This document shows positions 1 through 8,143 of a stretch of 37,078 bases of DNA, in pieces (positions within the stretch are counted from its first letter, which is position 1; each line of letters begins with the position of its first letter). The notes under the pieces are model-generated. The model made no database searches. It saw only the letters and a list, made by a program, of their open reading frames with translations, and was not told the DNA's origin. Origin of the DNA: Pseudomonas viridiflava. GTDB lineage: Bacteria > Pseudomonadota > Gammaproteobacteria > Pseudomonadales > Pseudomonadaceae. The stretch covers positions 26,587 through 63,664 of the forward strand of contig NZ_LKEH01000030.1 in assembly GCF_001642795.1 (NCBI RefSeq). Direction: 5' to 3'. Both the position numbers and the translations under genes were made by a program.

Positions 1-511
1 CGCCATTTCTTGCGCATGATGGCCATATGATGCTTTTTCGTGTAGTTGGTGTGTAATCCAGTCATAGAGATGTTTATGAAATTTATTGCATCTTTTTGGG
101 TGCAGTTTGAAACCTAGTTCTCATGATGTGTGTCATACAACCTTATTATTTTTTTATGAAATTTTCGCATTTATTTTTTCAACTTTTTCGTTCCGTCGCG
201 TAGACATCCCATAACAGAATTTTCTGCTGAAAAGGCTCTGTGTCGCTGCTTTCAGGCGACTGGTCAAGGTGCATTTCGAGCGGCTCGGCAATGCGTTTTC
301 GTTATAAAAAGAAATTTCCTACAGAAAATGAAAACGCGTCTCCTTGATGTTTAATCGAATGCTTGCTAGTGGCCATCTCCGTGAGTAAGATTCCGACCTC
401 TGAAAGCGTAAGACTCTCGACCGGCCAGCCGCGTGGTCGAGGCTTTTTGGCGCTTTATGCCATCGCACCCTCTAATGGCCCAACGGATGTCGTCGTAATC
501 GAAGGTCAAGG
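1..511. other. AT-rich upstream region of the T6SS cluster
   Basis: No convincing gene lies in these 511 bases; the short open frames have no good ribosome binding site and overlap hairpins. The first 200 bases are strongly AT-rich with T-runs, a composition often bound by MvaT/H-NS-type silencers in Pseudomonas (inference). An 8-bp inverted repeat (GCGTTTTC at 293-300, GAAAACGC at 330-337) and a terminator-like hairpin at 416-448 occur in the presumed 5' leader of tssA. I could not find a convincing sigma-54 or sigma-70 promoter by eye, although the cluster encodes its own sigma-54 activator. Confidence 0.6.
416..448 (+). terminator. terminator-like hairpin in the tssA leader
   Basis: CTCGACC (416-422) pairs perfectly with GGTCGAG (435-441) across a 12-base loop and is followed by GCTTTTT. 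This has the form of an intrinsic terminator on the plus strand. It lies about 64 bases before the tssA start codon, so it could end transcription from upstream or act as a leader attenuator. The loop is rather long, so it may be only a weak terminator. Confidence 0.4.
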
Positions 512-2068
512 ATGTCCTACTCAAGCAAACTTTCTGCCCACTACCTTGAACTTGCCAAAGTTCCTGTTTCCGCTGAAAACTTCGCGGGAGAGGACGTGCG
601 CTTTTCGGTCGAGTTCGAGGCACTGGAAAGCGAGCTGGGTAAAGCGCAGTCCATGCACGAAGCCGGTCAGATCGACTGGCTTAAAATTCGAGAAAACAGT
701 GAGAGCCTGCTTCGCACTCAGTCCAAGGACTTGCGCGTAGGCGCATGGCTTGCGTGGGCGCTCTACCAGCGAGAGTCCTTTCAAGGACTGTTGGCCGGAC
801 TCGGTGTTCTGCACCACCTTTGCGAACATCACTGGGCTGATATTCATCCCAGAAAAGCCCGCACGCGCGCCGCTGCCGTCGGCTGGCTGGTGCCGCGTCT
901 CGAGCAGGTGCTTAACGAAAACGTCGCGATCAAAGAGCAGTTGCCAATGTTCCGGCGTCTGGTCGAACACCTTGAAGGCCTCGATAAAGCGTGCACTGAG
1001 CATCTGGGTGACGACGCTCCATTATTACTGCCGATTTCCCGCCGTCTGAAAAGCATGGTCCAGCGCGCGGCTGACAACCAGCCGGAGCCAGGCGTGGTTG
1101 GTGCAGCGGTTGCGCAGGTCAAACAGGCGGCCACACAGCTGTTCACGCCCGGCGCGCCTATCGATAACGAAAAGGAAGCGCACAAGGCCCTGCGTGCCCA
1201 GCAGGAAAACGCACGTCCTCTGTGTGCCTGGTGGCTTAAACAGAAGGCCAGCGATCTGCGAGCCTTGCGCCTCAATCGCACATTGCTGTGGCTGCCGATC
1301 GATGCAATCCCCGAGCGAAACGCCGAGCAGATCACGGCTCTGCGCGGGTTGCCTGCAGACAAGCTCAAGGCCTATCAGGATCGCTACGATCAGGCCAAAT
1401 ATGCCGATCTTCTGGTCGAACTGGAAGCGAGTCTGGCGAAGGCGCCATTCTGGTTCGACGGCCAGCGCATGGCGTGGGAGTGCCTGCAAGGACTGAACGC
1501 CGAGATGGCCATGCGCGAAGTGGAAATCCATTTTGCGCTTCTGCTTCAGCGCCTGCCCGGCATCATCGAACTGCGCTATCACGACGGCACACCCTTTGCC
1601 GATCCGGCTACCCGGGCATGGGTCACCGCAAGCGTCATGCCGCACCTGCAAACCAACAGCGCACCGCGCAAGGTCGAAGTTGCCGATACCCAGCCAGCCT
1701 GGGAAGTAGCCCTCGAAGCGGCGCTGCCCATTCTGCGCAAGGACGGCCTGAAAGCCGCCGTGCAGCTTCTCAAGCAGGGGCTGCAAAAGGCGCAGGGCGG
1801 ACGCGCTCGATTTTTCTGGCAGTTCGCCCTGGCCCGGCTGTGCTTTGTGGCCAAGAAATACGAACTGGCCAAGGCGCAACTCGAGACGCTGGATCAGACG
1901 TTACAGGAATCGGGCCTTCATGCATGGGAGCCCGATCTTGCACTGGAAGTACTGCATCTGCTGCATAGCTGCTGTGAGCTGTTACCGCAGAACCATGTAG
2001 TGCGCGAACGCAAGGAAGAGATTTATCGCAGGCTGTGCCACCTAGACCTCGAAGTGGTACTCGAATAG
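512..2068 (+). CDS. tssA: type VI secretion protein TssA (ImpA/VasJ type)
   Basis: TssA caps the growing T6SS sheath and helps dock the baseplate on the membrane complex in the cytoplasm. The 518-residue product has an ImpA-type N-terminal half (residues about 1-250, with the segment LRVGAWLAWALYQRESFQGL) and a helical C-terminal VasJ-like part (about 370-518) containing RFFWQFALARLCF and ending in ERKEEIYRRLCHLD. It starts at the ATG at 512, preceded by GAAGG at 501-505 with good spacing; longer upstream frames are not in this frame. It is the first gene of the tssABCE group and ends 32 bases before tssB. This is the usual HSI-II-like order (family knowledge). The assignment is firm; the structural subclass of TssA is less certain. 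Confidence 0.95.
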   Translation: MSYSSKLSAHYLELAKVPVSAENFAGEDVRFSVEFEALESELGKAQSMHEAGQIDWLKIRENSESLLRTQSKDLRVGAWLAWALYQRESFQGLLAGLGVLHHLCEHHWADIHPRKARTRAAAVGWLVPRLEQVLNENVAIKEQLPMFRRLVEHLEGLDKACTEHLGDDAPLLLPISRRLKSMVQRAADNQPEPGVVGAAVAQVKQAATQLFTPGAPIDNEKEAHKALRAQQENARPLCAWWLKQKASDLRALRLNRTLLWLPIDAIPERNAEQITALRGLPADKLKAYQDRYDQAKYADLLVELEASLAKAPFWFDGQRMAWECLQGLNAEMAMREVEIHFALLLQRLPGIIELRYHDGTPFADPATRAWVTASVMPHLQTNSAPRKVEVADTQPAWEVALEAALPILRKDGLKAAVQLLKQGLQKAQGGRARFFWQFALARLCFVAKKYELAKAQLETLDQTLQESGLHAWEPDLALEVLHLLHSCCELLPQNHVVRERKEEIYRRLCHLDLEVVLE

Positions 2069-2100
2069 GCCCCAGGGCCACAACCGAAAGGAGAAAAGCC

Positions 2101-2607
2101 ATGGCCAAAGAAGGCTCTGTAGCCCCAAAGGAACGCATCAACGTCACTTTCAAACCCGCTACCGGCGGTAATCAGGAAGAGATCGAGCTGCCGCTGAAGT
2201 TGTTGGCAATCGGTGATTACACCCATCGCAGGGACGAGCGCAAAGTTGAAGATCGCAAGCCGATCAGCATCGACAAGATGACCTTCGACGAAGTGTTGGC
2301 CAAGCAGGAGTTAGAGCTGACCCTGAACGTACCGAACCGTCTTCAGGATGAAGAAGGCGTAACGGAAGAGCTGCCTGTGAAGCTGCGTGTCAACTCGATG
2401 AAAGACTTCAACCCGGCCAGCCTGGTTGAACAGGTGCCGGAGCTGAAAAAGCTGATGGAACTGCGCGATGCGTTGGTGGCGCTCAAAGGCCCGCTGGGTA
2501 ATGCGCCTGCGTTCCGCAAAGCCATCGAAAGCGTCCTCGCCGACGACGAATCCCGCGGTCGCGTATTGGGCGAACTGGGCCTGAAGCAGCCAGCCCCAGA
2601 CGCCTGA
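2101..2607 (+). CDS. tssB: T6SS contractile sheath small subunit TssB
   Basis: TssB (VipA/HsiB/ImpB) forms the contractile sheath with TssC around the Hcp tube. The 168-residue product begins MAKEGSVAPKERINVTF and shows the conserved core with ELPLKLLAIGDYT and LRVNSMKDFNPASLVEQVPEL, ending in a helical part with FRKAIESVLAD; length is normal for the family. The start is the ATG at 2101, behind an AAAGGAG-like site at about 2088-2094; a longer in-frame extension to 2035 lacks such a site and overlaps tssA. It is followed after 28 bases by tssC, its obligate partner. Stop is TGA at 2605-2607. Confidence 0.97.
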   Translation: MAKEGSVAPKERINVTFKPATGGNQEEIELPLKLLAIGDYTHRRDERKVEDRKPISIDKMTFDEVLAKQELELTLNVPNRLQDEEGVTEELPVKLRVNSMKDFNPASLVEQVPELKKLMELRDALVALKGPLGNAPAFRKAIESVLADDESRGRVLGELGLKQPAPDA

Positions 2608-2635
2608 GTCCCTATCAGCCAAGGAAGTCAAACCC

Positions 2636-4114
2636 ATGCCAAGCAACAGTACAGCAAAGCAAAAAAACGTTGAGACAGGCGAACAAAGCATTCTCGACAG
2701 CATCATCGCCCAGACCAGCCTGACGCGTGACGACGAAGCCTACGACATCGCCAAGCGTGGTGTATCGGCCTTCATCGAAGAACTGCTCAAGCCGCAAAAC
2801 GGCAACGAGCCGGTCAAAAAGGCAATGGTCGACCGCATGATTGCCGAGATCGATGCCAAGCTCAGCCGTCAGATGGACGAGATCCTGCACCACCCTGACT
2901 TCCAGTCCCTGGAATCGTCGTGGCGTGGTCTGCAACTGCTGGTCGATCGCACCAACTTCCGTGAAAACATCAAAATCGAAATCCTCAACGTCTCCAAGGA
3001 TGACTTGCTGGAAGACTTCGAAGATTCGCCGGAAGTGATGCAGTCGGGCCTGTACAAGCACATCTACACCGCTGAATACGGCCAGTTCGGTGGTCAGCCG
3101 GTTGGCGCGATCATCGCCAACTACTTCATGTCCCCAAGCTCGCCGGACGTGAAACTGATGCAGTACGTCTCCAGCGTAGCCTGCATGTCTCACGCACCGT
3201 TCATTGCTGCTGCCGGCCCGAAATTCTTCGGCCTGGAAAGCTTCACCGGCCTGCCGGACCTGAAAGATCTGAAAGATCACTTCGAAGGCCCGCAGTTCGC
3301 CAAATGGCAGAGCTTCCGCCAGTCGGAAGACTCCCGTTACGTCGGTCTGACCGTTCCGCGTTTCCTGCTTCGCAACCCGTACGATCCGGAAGAAAACCCG
3401 GTCAAATCGTTCGTGTACAAGGAAACCGTTGCCAACAGCCACGAGCATTATCTGTGGGGTAACACGGCTTACGCGTTCGGCACCAAGCTGACCGACAGCT
3501 TCGCCAAGTTCCGCTGGTGCCCGAACATCATCGGCCCGCAGAGCGGTGGTGCGGTTGAAGACCTGCCGTTGCACCATTTCGAAAGCATGGGCGAAATCGA
3601 GACCAAGATCCCTACCGAGGTTCTGGTCAGCGACCGTCGTGAATACGAACTGGCTGAGGAAGGCTTCATCTCCCTGACCATGCGTAAGGGCAGCGACAAC
3701 GCGGCGTTCTTCTCCGCCAGCTCCGTGCAGAAGCCGAAGTTCTTCGGCAACAGCGCTGAAGGCAAGGCTGCAGAGCTGAACTACAAGCTGGGCACCCAGC
3801 TGCCGTACATGATGATCGTCAACCGCTTGGCTCACTACTTGAAAGTGCTGCAGCGCGAGCAACTCGGTTCGTGGAAAGAGCGTACCGATCTCGAGCTGGA
3901 ACTGAACAAGTGGATCCGTCAGTACGTCGCCGACCAGGAAAACCCGAGCGCCGAAGTGCGTGGTCGTCGCCCGTTGCGCGCCGCCCAGATCACCGTCAGC
4001 GACGTCGAAGGCGAGCCTGGCTGGTACCGCGTCAGCCTGAACGTGCGTCCGCACTTCAAGTACATGGGTGCTGATTTCACCCTGTCGCTGGTTGGCAAGC
4101 TGGACAAAGAGTAA
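2636..4114 (+). CDS. tssC: T6SS contractile sheath large subunit TssC
   Basis: TssC (VipB/HsiC/ImpC) is the major sheath subunit; its contraction drives the Hcp-VgrG-PAAR needle out of the cell, and TssH recycles it. The 492-residue product has family hallmarks including SLESSWRGLQLLVDRTNF, PVGAIIANYFMSPSSPDV, YGQFGGQPVGAI and the C-terminal GWYRVSLNVRPHFKYMGADFTLSLVGKLDKE. The ATG at 2636 follows AAGGAAG at 2621-2627. Length and ends fit an intact family member. It lies in the same transcription direction between tssB and tssE, 13 bases before tssE. Strong codon bias fits an abundantly made structural protein. Confidence 0.98.
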   Translation: MPSNSTAKQKNVETGEQSILDSIIAQTSLTRDDEAYDIAKRGVSAFIEELLKPQNGNEPVKKAMVDRMIAEIDAKLSRQMDEILHHPDFQSLESSWRGLQLLVDRTNFRENIKIEILNVSKDDLLEDFEDSPEVMQSGLYKHIYTAEYGQFGGQPVGAIIANYFMSPSSPDVKLMQYVSSVACMSHAPFIAAAGPKFFGLESFTGLPDLKDLKDHFEGPQFAKWQSFRQSEDSRYVGLTVPRFLLRNPYDPEENPVKSFVYKETVANSHEHYLWGNTAYAFGTKLTDSFAKFRWCPNIIGPQSGGAVEDLPLHHFESMGEIETKIPTEVLVSDRREYELAEEGFISLTMRKGSDNAAFFSASSVQKPKFFGNSAEGKAAELNYKLGTQLPYMMIVNRLAHYLKVLQREQLGSWKERTDLELELNKWIRQYVADQENPSAEVRGRRPLRAAQITVSDVEGEPGWYRVSLNVRPHFKYMGADFTLSLVGKLDKE

Positions 4115-4127
4115 ACGGAGCTCACTC

Positions 4128-4535
4128 ATGACTGGATACGGCAGCCTTTTCGAACGCCTGAATGGCGATGCGGAAAAACGCGTCAGCTGGAGCCGCGAGG
4201 TTTCCGCCACGGCGTCCGTGGCTGCCCATCTGGCCAAGATGCTCAGCACCCGTGCGGGCAGCGTGCAAACGCTGTCCGACTACGGGCTACCCGATCTCAA
4301 TGACATGCGTCTGAGCCTGCACGACTCTCTGAGTCAGGCCCGTTTGGCCATCGAAAGCTTCATCGAAGCCTACGAGCCGCGCCTGAGCAATGTGCGTGTC
4401 ATTTCCCTGCCGCGTGATCACGATCAGCTTCGCCTGTCCTTCAGCATCGAAGGGCTGCTGGAAGTTGAGGGTTTCAAGCGTCAGGTCAGTTTCGCCGCTC
4501 GCCTGGATGGTAGCGGTCAAGTGAAGGTCAACTAA
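4128..4535 (+). CDS. tssE: T6SS baseplate protein TssE (gp25-like)
   Basis: TssE is the gp25-like baseplate wedge protein that starts sheath polymerisation. The 135-residue product begins MTGYGSLFERLNGDAE and contains the gp25-like core with LSDYGLPDLNDMRLS, AIESFIEAYEPRLSNVRV and LRLSFSIEGLLEV. The ATG at 4128 is preceded by CGGAG at 4116-4120; the longer frame back to 4068 would overlap tssC and lacks a binding site. Length is usual for the family. In HSI-II-type clusters tssF normally follows directly; here a PAAR cassette is placed between them. Confidence 0.94.
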   Translation: MTGYGSLFERLNGDAEKRVSWSREVSATASVAAHLAKMLSTRAGSVQTLSDYGLPDLNDMRLSLHDSLSQARLAIESFIEAYEPRLSNVRVISLPRDHDQLRLSFSIEGLLEVEGFKRQVSFAARLDGSGQVKVN

Positions 4536-4545
4536 GGAGATTCCT

Positions 4546-5052
4546 ATGTCCGGAAAACCCGCAGCACGCGTCACCGACCCCACGGCTTGCCCGCTCCCCG
4601 GCCACGGTACCAATCCTATCGCCGCTGGCTCCGGCGACGTGTTTTTCGACGGCCTCCCGGCCGCCCGCCAAGGCGATGCCTCGGCATGTGGTGGTGCGAT
4701 GTCGGGCGGTTTGGCGACAACCGTTCTGATCAACGGAAAACCGGCCGCCACGGTTGACTCCGTCGGGACCCATGGCAACAAGGTCACAGCCGGGTCCGGG
4801 ACGGTGATTATTGGTAATTCGCACACGCCTGCGGCGTTTGTGGCGCCCGAAGCAATAGTTATTCCAGGCGTCTTTAACCGTATTTTTGCTTTTCATACTG
4901 TGGATGGCCAGCCAGTTACGAATCTGAATTACAGAATGGTTTCTGATAGCGGTCTAGAGAAAGCAGGCTGTACGTCAGCAACCGGTAATACAGGATGTTT
5001 CTCCACCGGTAAACAAGGCGAGATGGTTAACATCTACGTTTCGGCGGAGTAA
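4546..5052 (+). CDS. PAAR-domain spike tip protein with C-terminal beta-rich extension
   Basis: PAAR proteins sharpen the VgrG spike and carry effectors. Residues 1 to about 97 are a typical PAAR domain (start MSGKPAARVTDPTACPLPGHGTNPI, then GSGDVFFDGLPAARQGDA and GGLATTVLINGKPAA, ending SGTVIIGNSHTP). Residues about 105-168 form an extension (FNRIFAFHTVDGQPVTNLNYR) resembling the transthyretin-like domains that link spikes to effectors; this similarity is by eye. The ATG at 4546 follows AAGGAG at 4534-4539. The gene ends 4 bases before the next start, so both are probably translated together. Base composition turns AT-rich near residue 100, suggesting the extension came with the downstream cargo while the PAAR part belongs to the core. 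Confidence 0.93.
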   Translation: MSGKPAARVTDPTACPLPGHGTNPIAAGSGDVFFDGLPAARQGDASACGGAMSGGLATTVLINGKPAATVDSVGTHGNKVTAGSGTVIIGNSHTPAAFVAPEAIVIPGVFNRIFAFHTVDGQPVTNLNYRMVSDSGLEKAGCTSATGNTGCFSTGKQGEMVNIYVSAE

Positions 5053-5056
5053 GCGC

Positions 5057-5908
5057 GTGGAAACCTCTATTGTTATCGATGGCTCCGCGCACATATTCGA
5101 GACCTCCGATGGGAAAACGGAGTTAAAAATTAAAGCCGAAACGACGCCAAGTGAAGATAAAGAACCGAAAAAGCTTCCTTTGCCCAGTGTGTGGCTGATA
5201 ACGAGAGGAAATGGTGTACCTCTTTTTGCTCTAAAACCAAATGCATCAGATGTTCAGTTCAGAATTATGAAGGCTGAGAAACTGTACGCAGAAGCAATTC
5301 AATGGTTTGAACCGCTGGCGGATAATTACCGTAAAAAGTGTTGGGTGAATCCTGAGTCCAGCACGGCTGGTACCGATGCTTACAATGCCTATAAGCAAAT
5401 GACTTGGGCTCAAATTATAAAGTTTTCGATTGTTGATAGAATGTCAATTAGCTTTGCTCCTAACATGCCCGGCGATTGGAAAAACAGCTCAGAAGGGGGG
5501 GCTGGATTTTTAATGGTAATGATCGAAGGCGAACCCTATTGGGCTGATGGCGTTGGACAGATCCCTTTCGCCACTGATACCTACCGTTTATACCTTGAAG
5601 AAACCAAGCTTGCGGAAGCTGCTATTAAGAAAACCGTTGAAACAGGTATGAAGTATGGTGATGGTCTTCCTATATTTCCAACGGAGGACAAAACCAATGA
5701 GTACGATAATTACATGGTGCTGCGCGGTGCCTTATGGGCCTCCGAGAATTTTGAACTGCGCACTGAAAAGGTAAGAGTATTTGCGGGCCGAATGGGCTAT
5801 CGCGAAAATATTGTGACGAGCACTGTGTACCGCGTCGCCTCTGACCAAAAATTGAGAACCTCTATAACGCAAGGCTCTGTAGATAAGTATGGAGAGTGGA
5901 AAAAATGA
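5057..5908 (+). CDS. unrecognised protein, candidate T6SS effector
   Basis: I do not recognise the family of this 283-residue protein. It has no signal peptide or membrane helix. The N-terminal part (about 1-45) is charged and low in complexity; the rest looks globular, rich in aromatic residues, with segments WADGVGQIPFATDTYRLYL and EYDNYMVLRGALWASENFELR. It starts with GTG at 5057, four bases after the PAAR stop, and its TGA overlaps the ATG of the next gene. A soluble protein directly behind PAAR and coupled to a small membrane protein is the usual arrangement of a PAAR-carried toxin with its immunity protein, so I infer an effector acting on the periplasm or inner membrane. The AT-rich composition differs from flanking tss genes. 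No catalytic motif is evident. Confidence 0.7.
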   Translation: METSIVIDGSAHIFETSDGKTELKIKAETTPSEDKEPKKLPLPSVWLITRGNGVPLFALKPNASDVQFRIMKAEKLYAEAIQWFEPLADNYRKKCWVNPESSTAGTDAYNAYKQMTWAQIIKFSIVDRMSISFAPNMPGDWKNSSEGGAGFLMVMIEGEPYWADGVGQIPFATDTYRLYLEETKLAEAAIKKTVETGMKYGDGLPIFPTEDKTNEYDNYMVLRGALWASENFELRTEKVRVFAGRMGYRENIVTSTVYRVASDQKLRTSITQGSVDKYGEWKK

Positions 5909-6282
5909 TCTCCAGGATAGCACGAAGCGTGCTCATACATTTTTTTGCCTGCGTCATTTATGTCGTTGCTAATTACTATGGGGTTTCTCTCTATAAAGTT
6001 ATTTTTGGCGGGTTGACCTCTCGTGGCGCTTCCATTGGAATTGCCATGTACATGGTTTTCTATTTGTTTGTTTTTTTGAATATAGTGATTGCCGTCATTC
6101 CACGGCAAATTTTTAAGTGGTGCATTGTTGCTTTCATGGTTGTGTTGATATTGGTCTATCTATTACCACTTTACCCCATTCGAGCCCTAGCTTATAGCGC
6201 TTTGACAGGTGGGCTTACTGCTCTGGCAATTGTGGTGGCTGGCAAGTTTGAACGGTTTTGGCTCTCTCGGGCCCTCAAATAA
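5905..6282 (+). CDS. small integral membrane protein, candidate immunity protein
   Basis: The 125-residue product is almost entirely hydrophobic, with about four membrane helices (residues about 8-27, 42-64, 70-90 and 93-112) and a short basic C-terminus (KFERFWLSRALK). The ATG at 5905 overlaps the upstream stop as ATGA and is preceded by GGAGAG at 5891-5896; an in-frame GTG at 5896 lies inside that site and is less likely. I recognise no family. Its position and coupling to the putative effector suggest it is the immunity protein, placed in the inner membrane to neutralise a toxin arriving in the periplasm or membrane. This is inference from context; it could instead help load or export the effector. 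Confidence 0.7.
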   Translation: MISRIARSVLIHFFACVIYVVANYYGVSLYKVIFGGLTSRGASIGIAMYMVFYLFVFLNIVIAVIPRQIFKWCIVAFMVVLILVYLLPLYPIRALAYSALTGGLTALAIVVAGKFERFWLSRALK

Positions 6283-6355
6283 ACTTCTTTTTCCATGGTC
6301 GTGCTCTCAGCAGCTTCAGTGCACATCAAACGAATCTATACCCAGGCAGCCAGAC

Positions 6356-8143
6356 ATGTCCTTTAACCACTACTACCAAAGCGAACTCACTGCACTGCGC
6401 CAGCTTGGTCGTCGCTTCGCCGAGCGTAGTCCTGCGTTGGCGCCGTTTCTGGGGCAGGCCGGGCGGGATCCGGATGTGGAGCGGTTGCTCGAGGGCTTTG
6501 CGTTTCTGACTGGTCGGCTGCGCCAGAAGCTGGATGACGAGCTGCCGGAGCTCAGCCATTCGTTGATGCATTTGCTGTGGCCCAATTACATGCGGCCGTT
6601 GCCTGCGTTTAGCATTTTGCAGTTCGATCCGTTGAAGCGTTCGGGGCCTGCGTTGATGGTCGAACGCGATACGCCGGTCGAGAGCCTGCCGATCAATGAT
6701 GTGCGCTGCCGTTTCCGCACGTGCTATCCGACCGAGGTTCAGGCACTGGATCTGACGGCGCTGAACTACTCGGTCAAGGGCGGTGGTTCGCTGTTGAGCC
6801 TGCGTCTGGAGATGAGCGCTGAGGGTCACCTGGGTGAGCTGGAACTGAGCCGCTTGCGTCTGCATTTTGCGGGCGAACGTTACATCAGCCAGATGTTGTA
6901 CCTGAGCTTGTTGCGCAACCTTGATGGCATCGAGTTGATTCCTCTGGACGGCGCTGGCAAACCCATCAATGGCGTCAACGGCACGCCGATGGCGTTCAAG
7001 ATGCCGGGCGACCGCGTGCAGCCGGTAGGTTTTGCCGAAGAAGAAGCGTTGATCCCATATCCGCTGAACACCTTTCGCGGCTACCGCTATCTGCAGGAAT
7101 ACTTCGCGTTTCAGGACAAGTTCCTGTTCGTCGATATCAATGGCCTGGATCTGCTTAACGCGTTACCTGAAGAGACACTCAAGCAAGTCCGCGGCGTTGA
7201 GTTGCGTTTCGATATTCGCAAGAGCGGGATCCAGCGCCTGCGGCCCACGCTGGACAACGTGAAGCTGTATTGCACGCCGATCGTCAATCTGTTCAAGCAT
7301 GACGCGTTGCCGATCCGCCTCGATGGCAAGCAGGACGAGTACCTGCTGTTGCCCGCCGAGTACGATCTGGAAACCTGCGGAGTGTTCTCGGTTGAAACCG
7401 TGACTGGCTGGAAGCCGGGTGGTCTCGGTTATCAGGACTATGTGCCATTCGAATCCTTCGAACACGATCCGAGTTTCGACGTGCCCAATAGCCGTCCGCA
7501 CTACAGTATTCGCCAGCGTTCTTCGTTGTTGCACGACGGTCTCGACACTTATCTGAGCTTCGGTATTCGCCACATCGAAGCACATGAAACCCTGTCGATC
7601 GAATTGATGTGCACCAATCAGAACCTGCCGCGCAAACTCAAACTGGGCGATATCAACCAGGCCTGCGAAGACACGCCGGAGTTCTTGAGTTTCCGCAACA
7701 TCACGCCAGCCACGTCCAGCTTCGCGCCACCGCTGAACCGTGACTTCCTCTGGAAGCTGATCAGCAACATGTCGCTCAACTACCTGTCGCTGGCCGACGT
7801 CAATGCGTTGAAGGTGATTCTCGAAACCTACGATCTGCCGCGCTATTACGACCAGCATGCGGAGAAGGTCAGCAAGCGCCTGCTGGGCGGTTTGAAATCG
7901 ATCAAGCACAAACACGTGGACAGATTGCACCGAGGGTTGCCGGTACGCGGACTGCGCACTGAGCTGACCATCGACCCTGAGGGGTATATCGGCGAAGGCG
8001 ACATGTTTGTGTTCGCTTCGGTTCTCAACGAGTTTTTTGCGCTTTACGCCAGCCTCAATTCGTACCACGAGCTGCGGGTAAAAAGCACACAGGGAGAGGT
8101 GTACCAATGGACACCACGTATGGGCCTCCAGCCCCTGCTTTAA
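6356..8143 (+). CDS. tssF: T6SS baseplate subunit TssF
   Basis: TssF forms the baseplate wedge with TssG and TssK. The 595-residue product starts MSFNHYYQSELTALRQLGRRFAERSPALAPFL and has family landmarks such as DPDVERLLEGFAFLTGRLRQKLDDELPELSHSLMHLLWPNYMRPLPAFSI near residues 35-85, and a C-terminal GYIGEGDMFVFASVLNEFFALYASLNSYHEL. I chose the ATG at 6356 because family members begin this way; the frame runs open back to 6209 into the preceding membrane-protein gene with no sign of coding. It overlaps tssG by 37 bases, implying coupled translation. GC-rich core composition returns here after the AT-rich cassette. Confidence 0.97.
   Translation: MSFNHYYQSELTALRQLGRRFAERSPALAPFLGQAGRDPDVERLLEGFAFLTGRLRQKLDDELPELSHSLMHLLWPNYMRPLPAFSILQFDPLKRSGPALMVERDTPVESLPINDVRCRFRTCYPTEVQALDLTALNYSVKGGGSLLSLRLEMSAEGHLGELELSRLRLHFAGERYISQMLYLSLLRNLDGIELIPLDGAGKPINGVNGTPMAFKMPGDRVQPVGFAEEEALIPYPLNTFRGYRYLQEYFAFQDKFLFVDINGLDLLNALPEETLKQVRGVELRFDIRKSGIQRLRPTLDNVKLYCTPIVNLFKHDALPIRLDGKQDEYLLLPAEYDLETCGVFSVETVTGWKPGGLGYQDYVPFESFEHDPSFDVPNSRPHYSIRQRSSLLHDGLDTYLSFGIRHIEAHETLSIELMCTNQNLPRKLKLGDINQACEDTPEFLSFRNITPATSSFAPPLNRDFLWKLISNMSLNYLSLADVNALKVILETYDLPRYYDQHAEKVSKRLLGGLKSIKHKHVDRLHRGLPVRGLRTELTIDPEGYIGEGDMFVFASVLNEFFALYASLNSYHELRVKSTQGEVYQWTPRMGLQPLL

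Noticed and set aside
20..40. A GG...GC pair near the left edge and others near 262-300 that recall a -24/-12 sigma-54 promoter.
   Set aside because: The spacing between the GG and GC is one or more bases off and the flanking consensus is poor, so I cannot support a sigma-54 promoter.
363..740. A 125-codon plus-strand frame overlapping the start of tssA.
   Set aside because: It has no ribosome binding site, crosses the terminator-like hairpin and runs out of frame through the tssA coding sequence.
4128..6282. Possibility that hcp is hidden between tssE and tssF.
   Set aside because: All open frames there were read; TssE, PAAR, the unknown protein and the membrane protein do not resemble Hcp.
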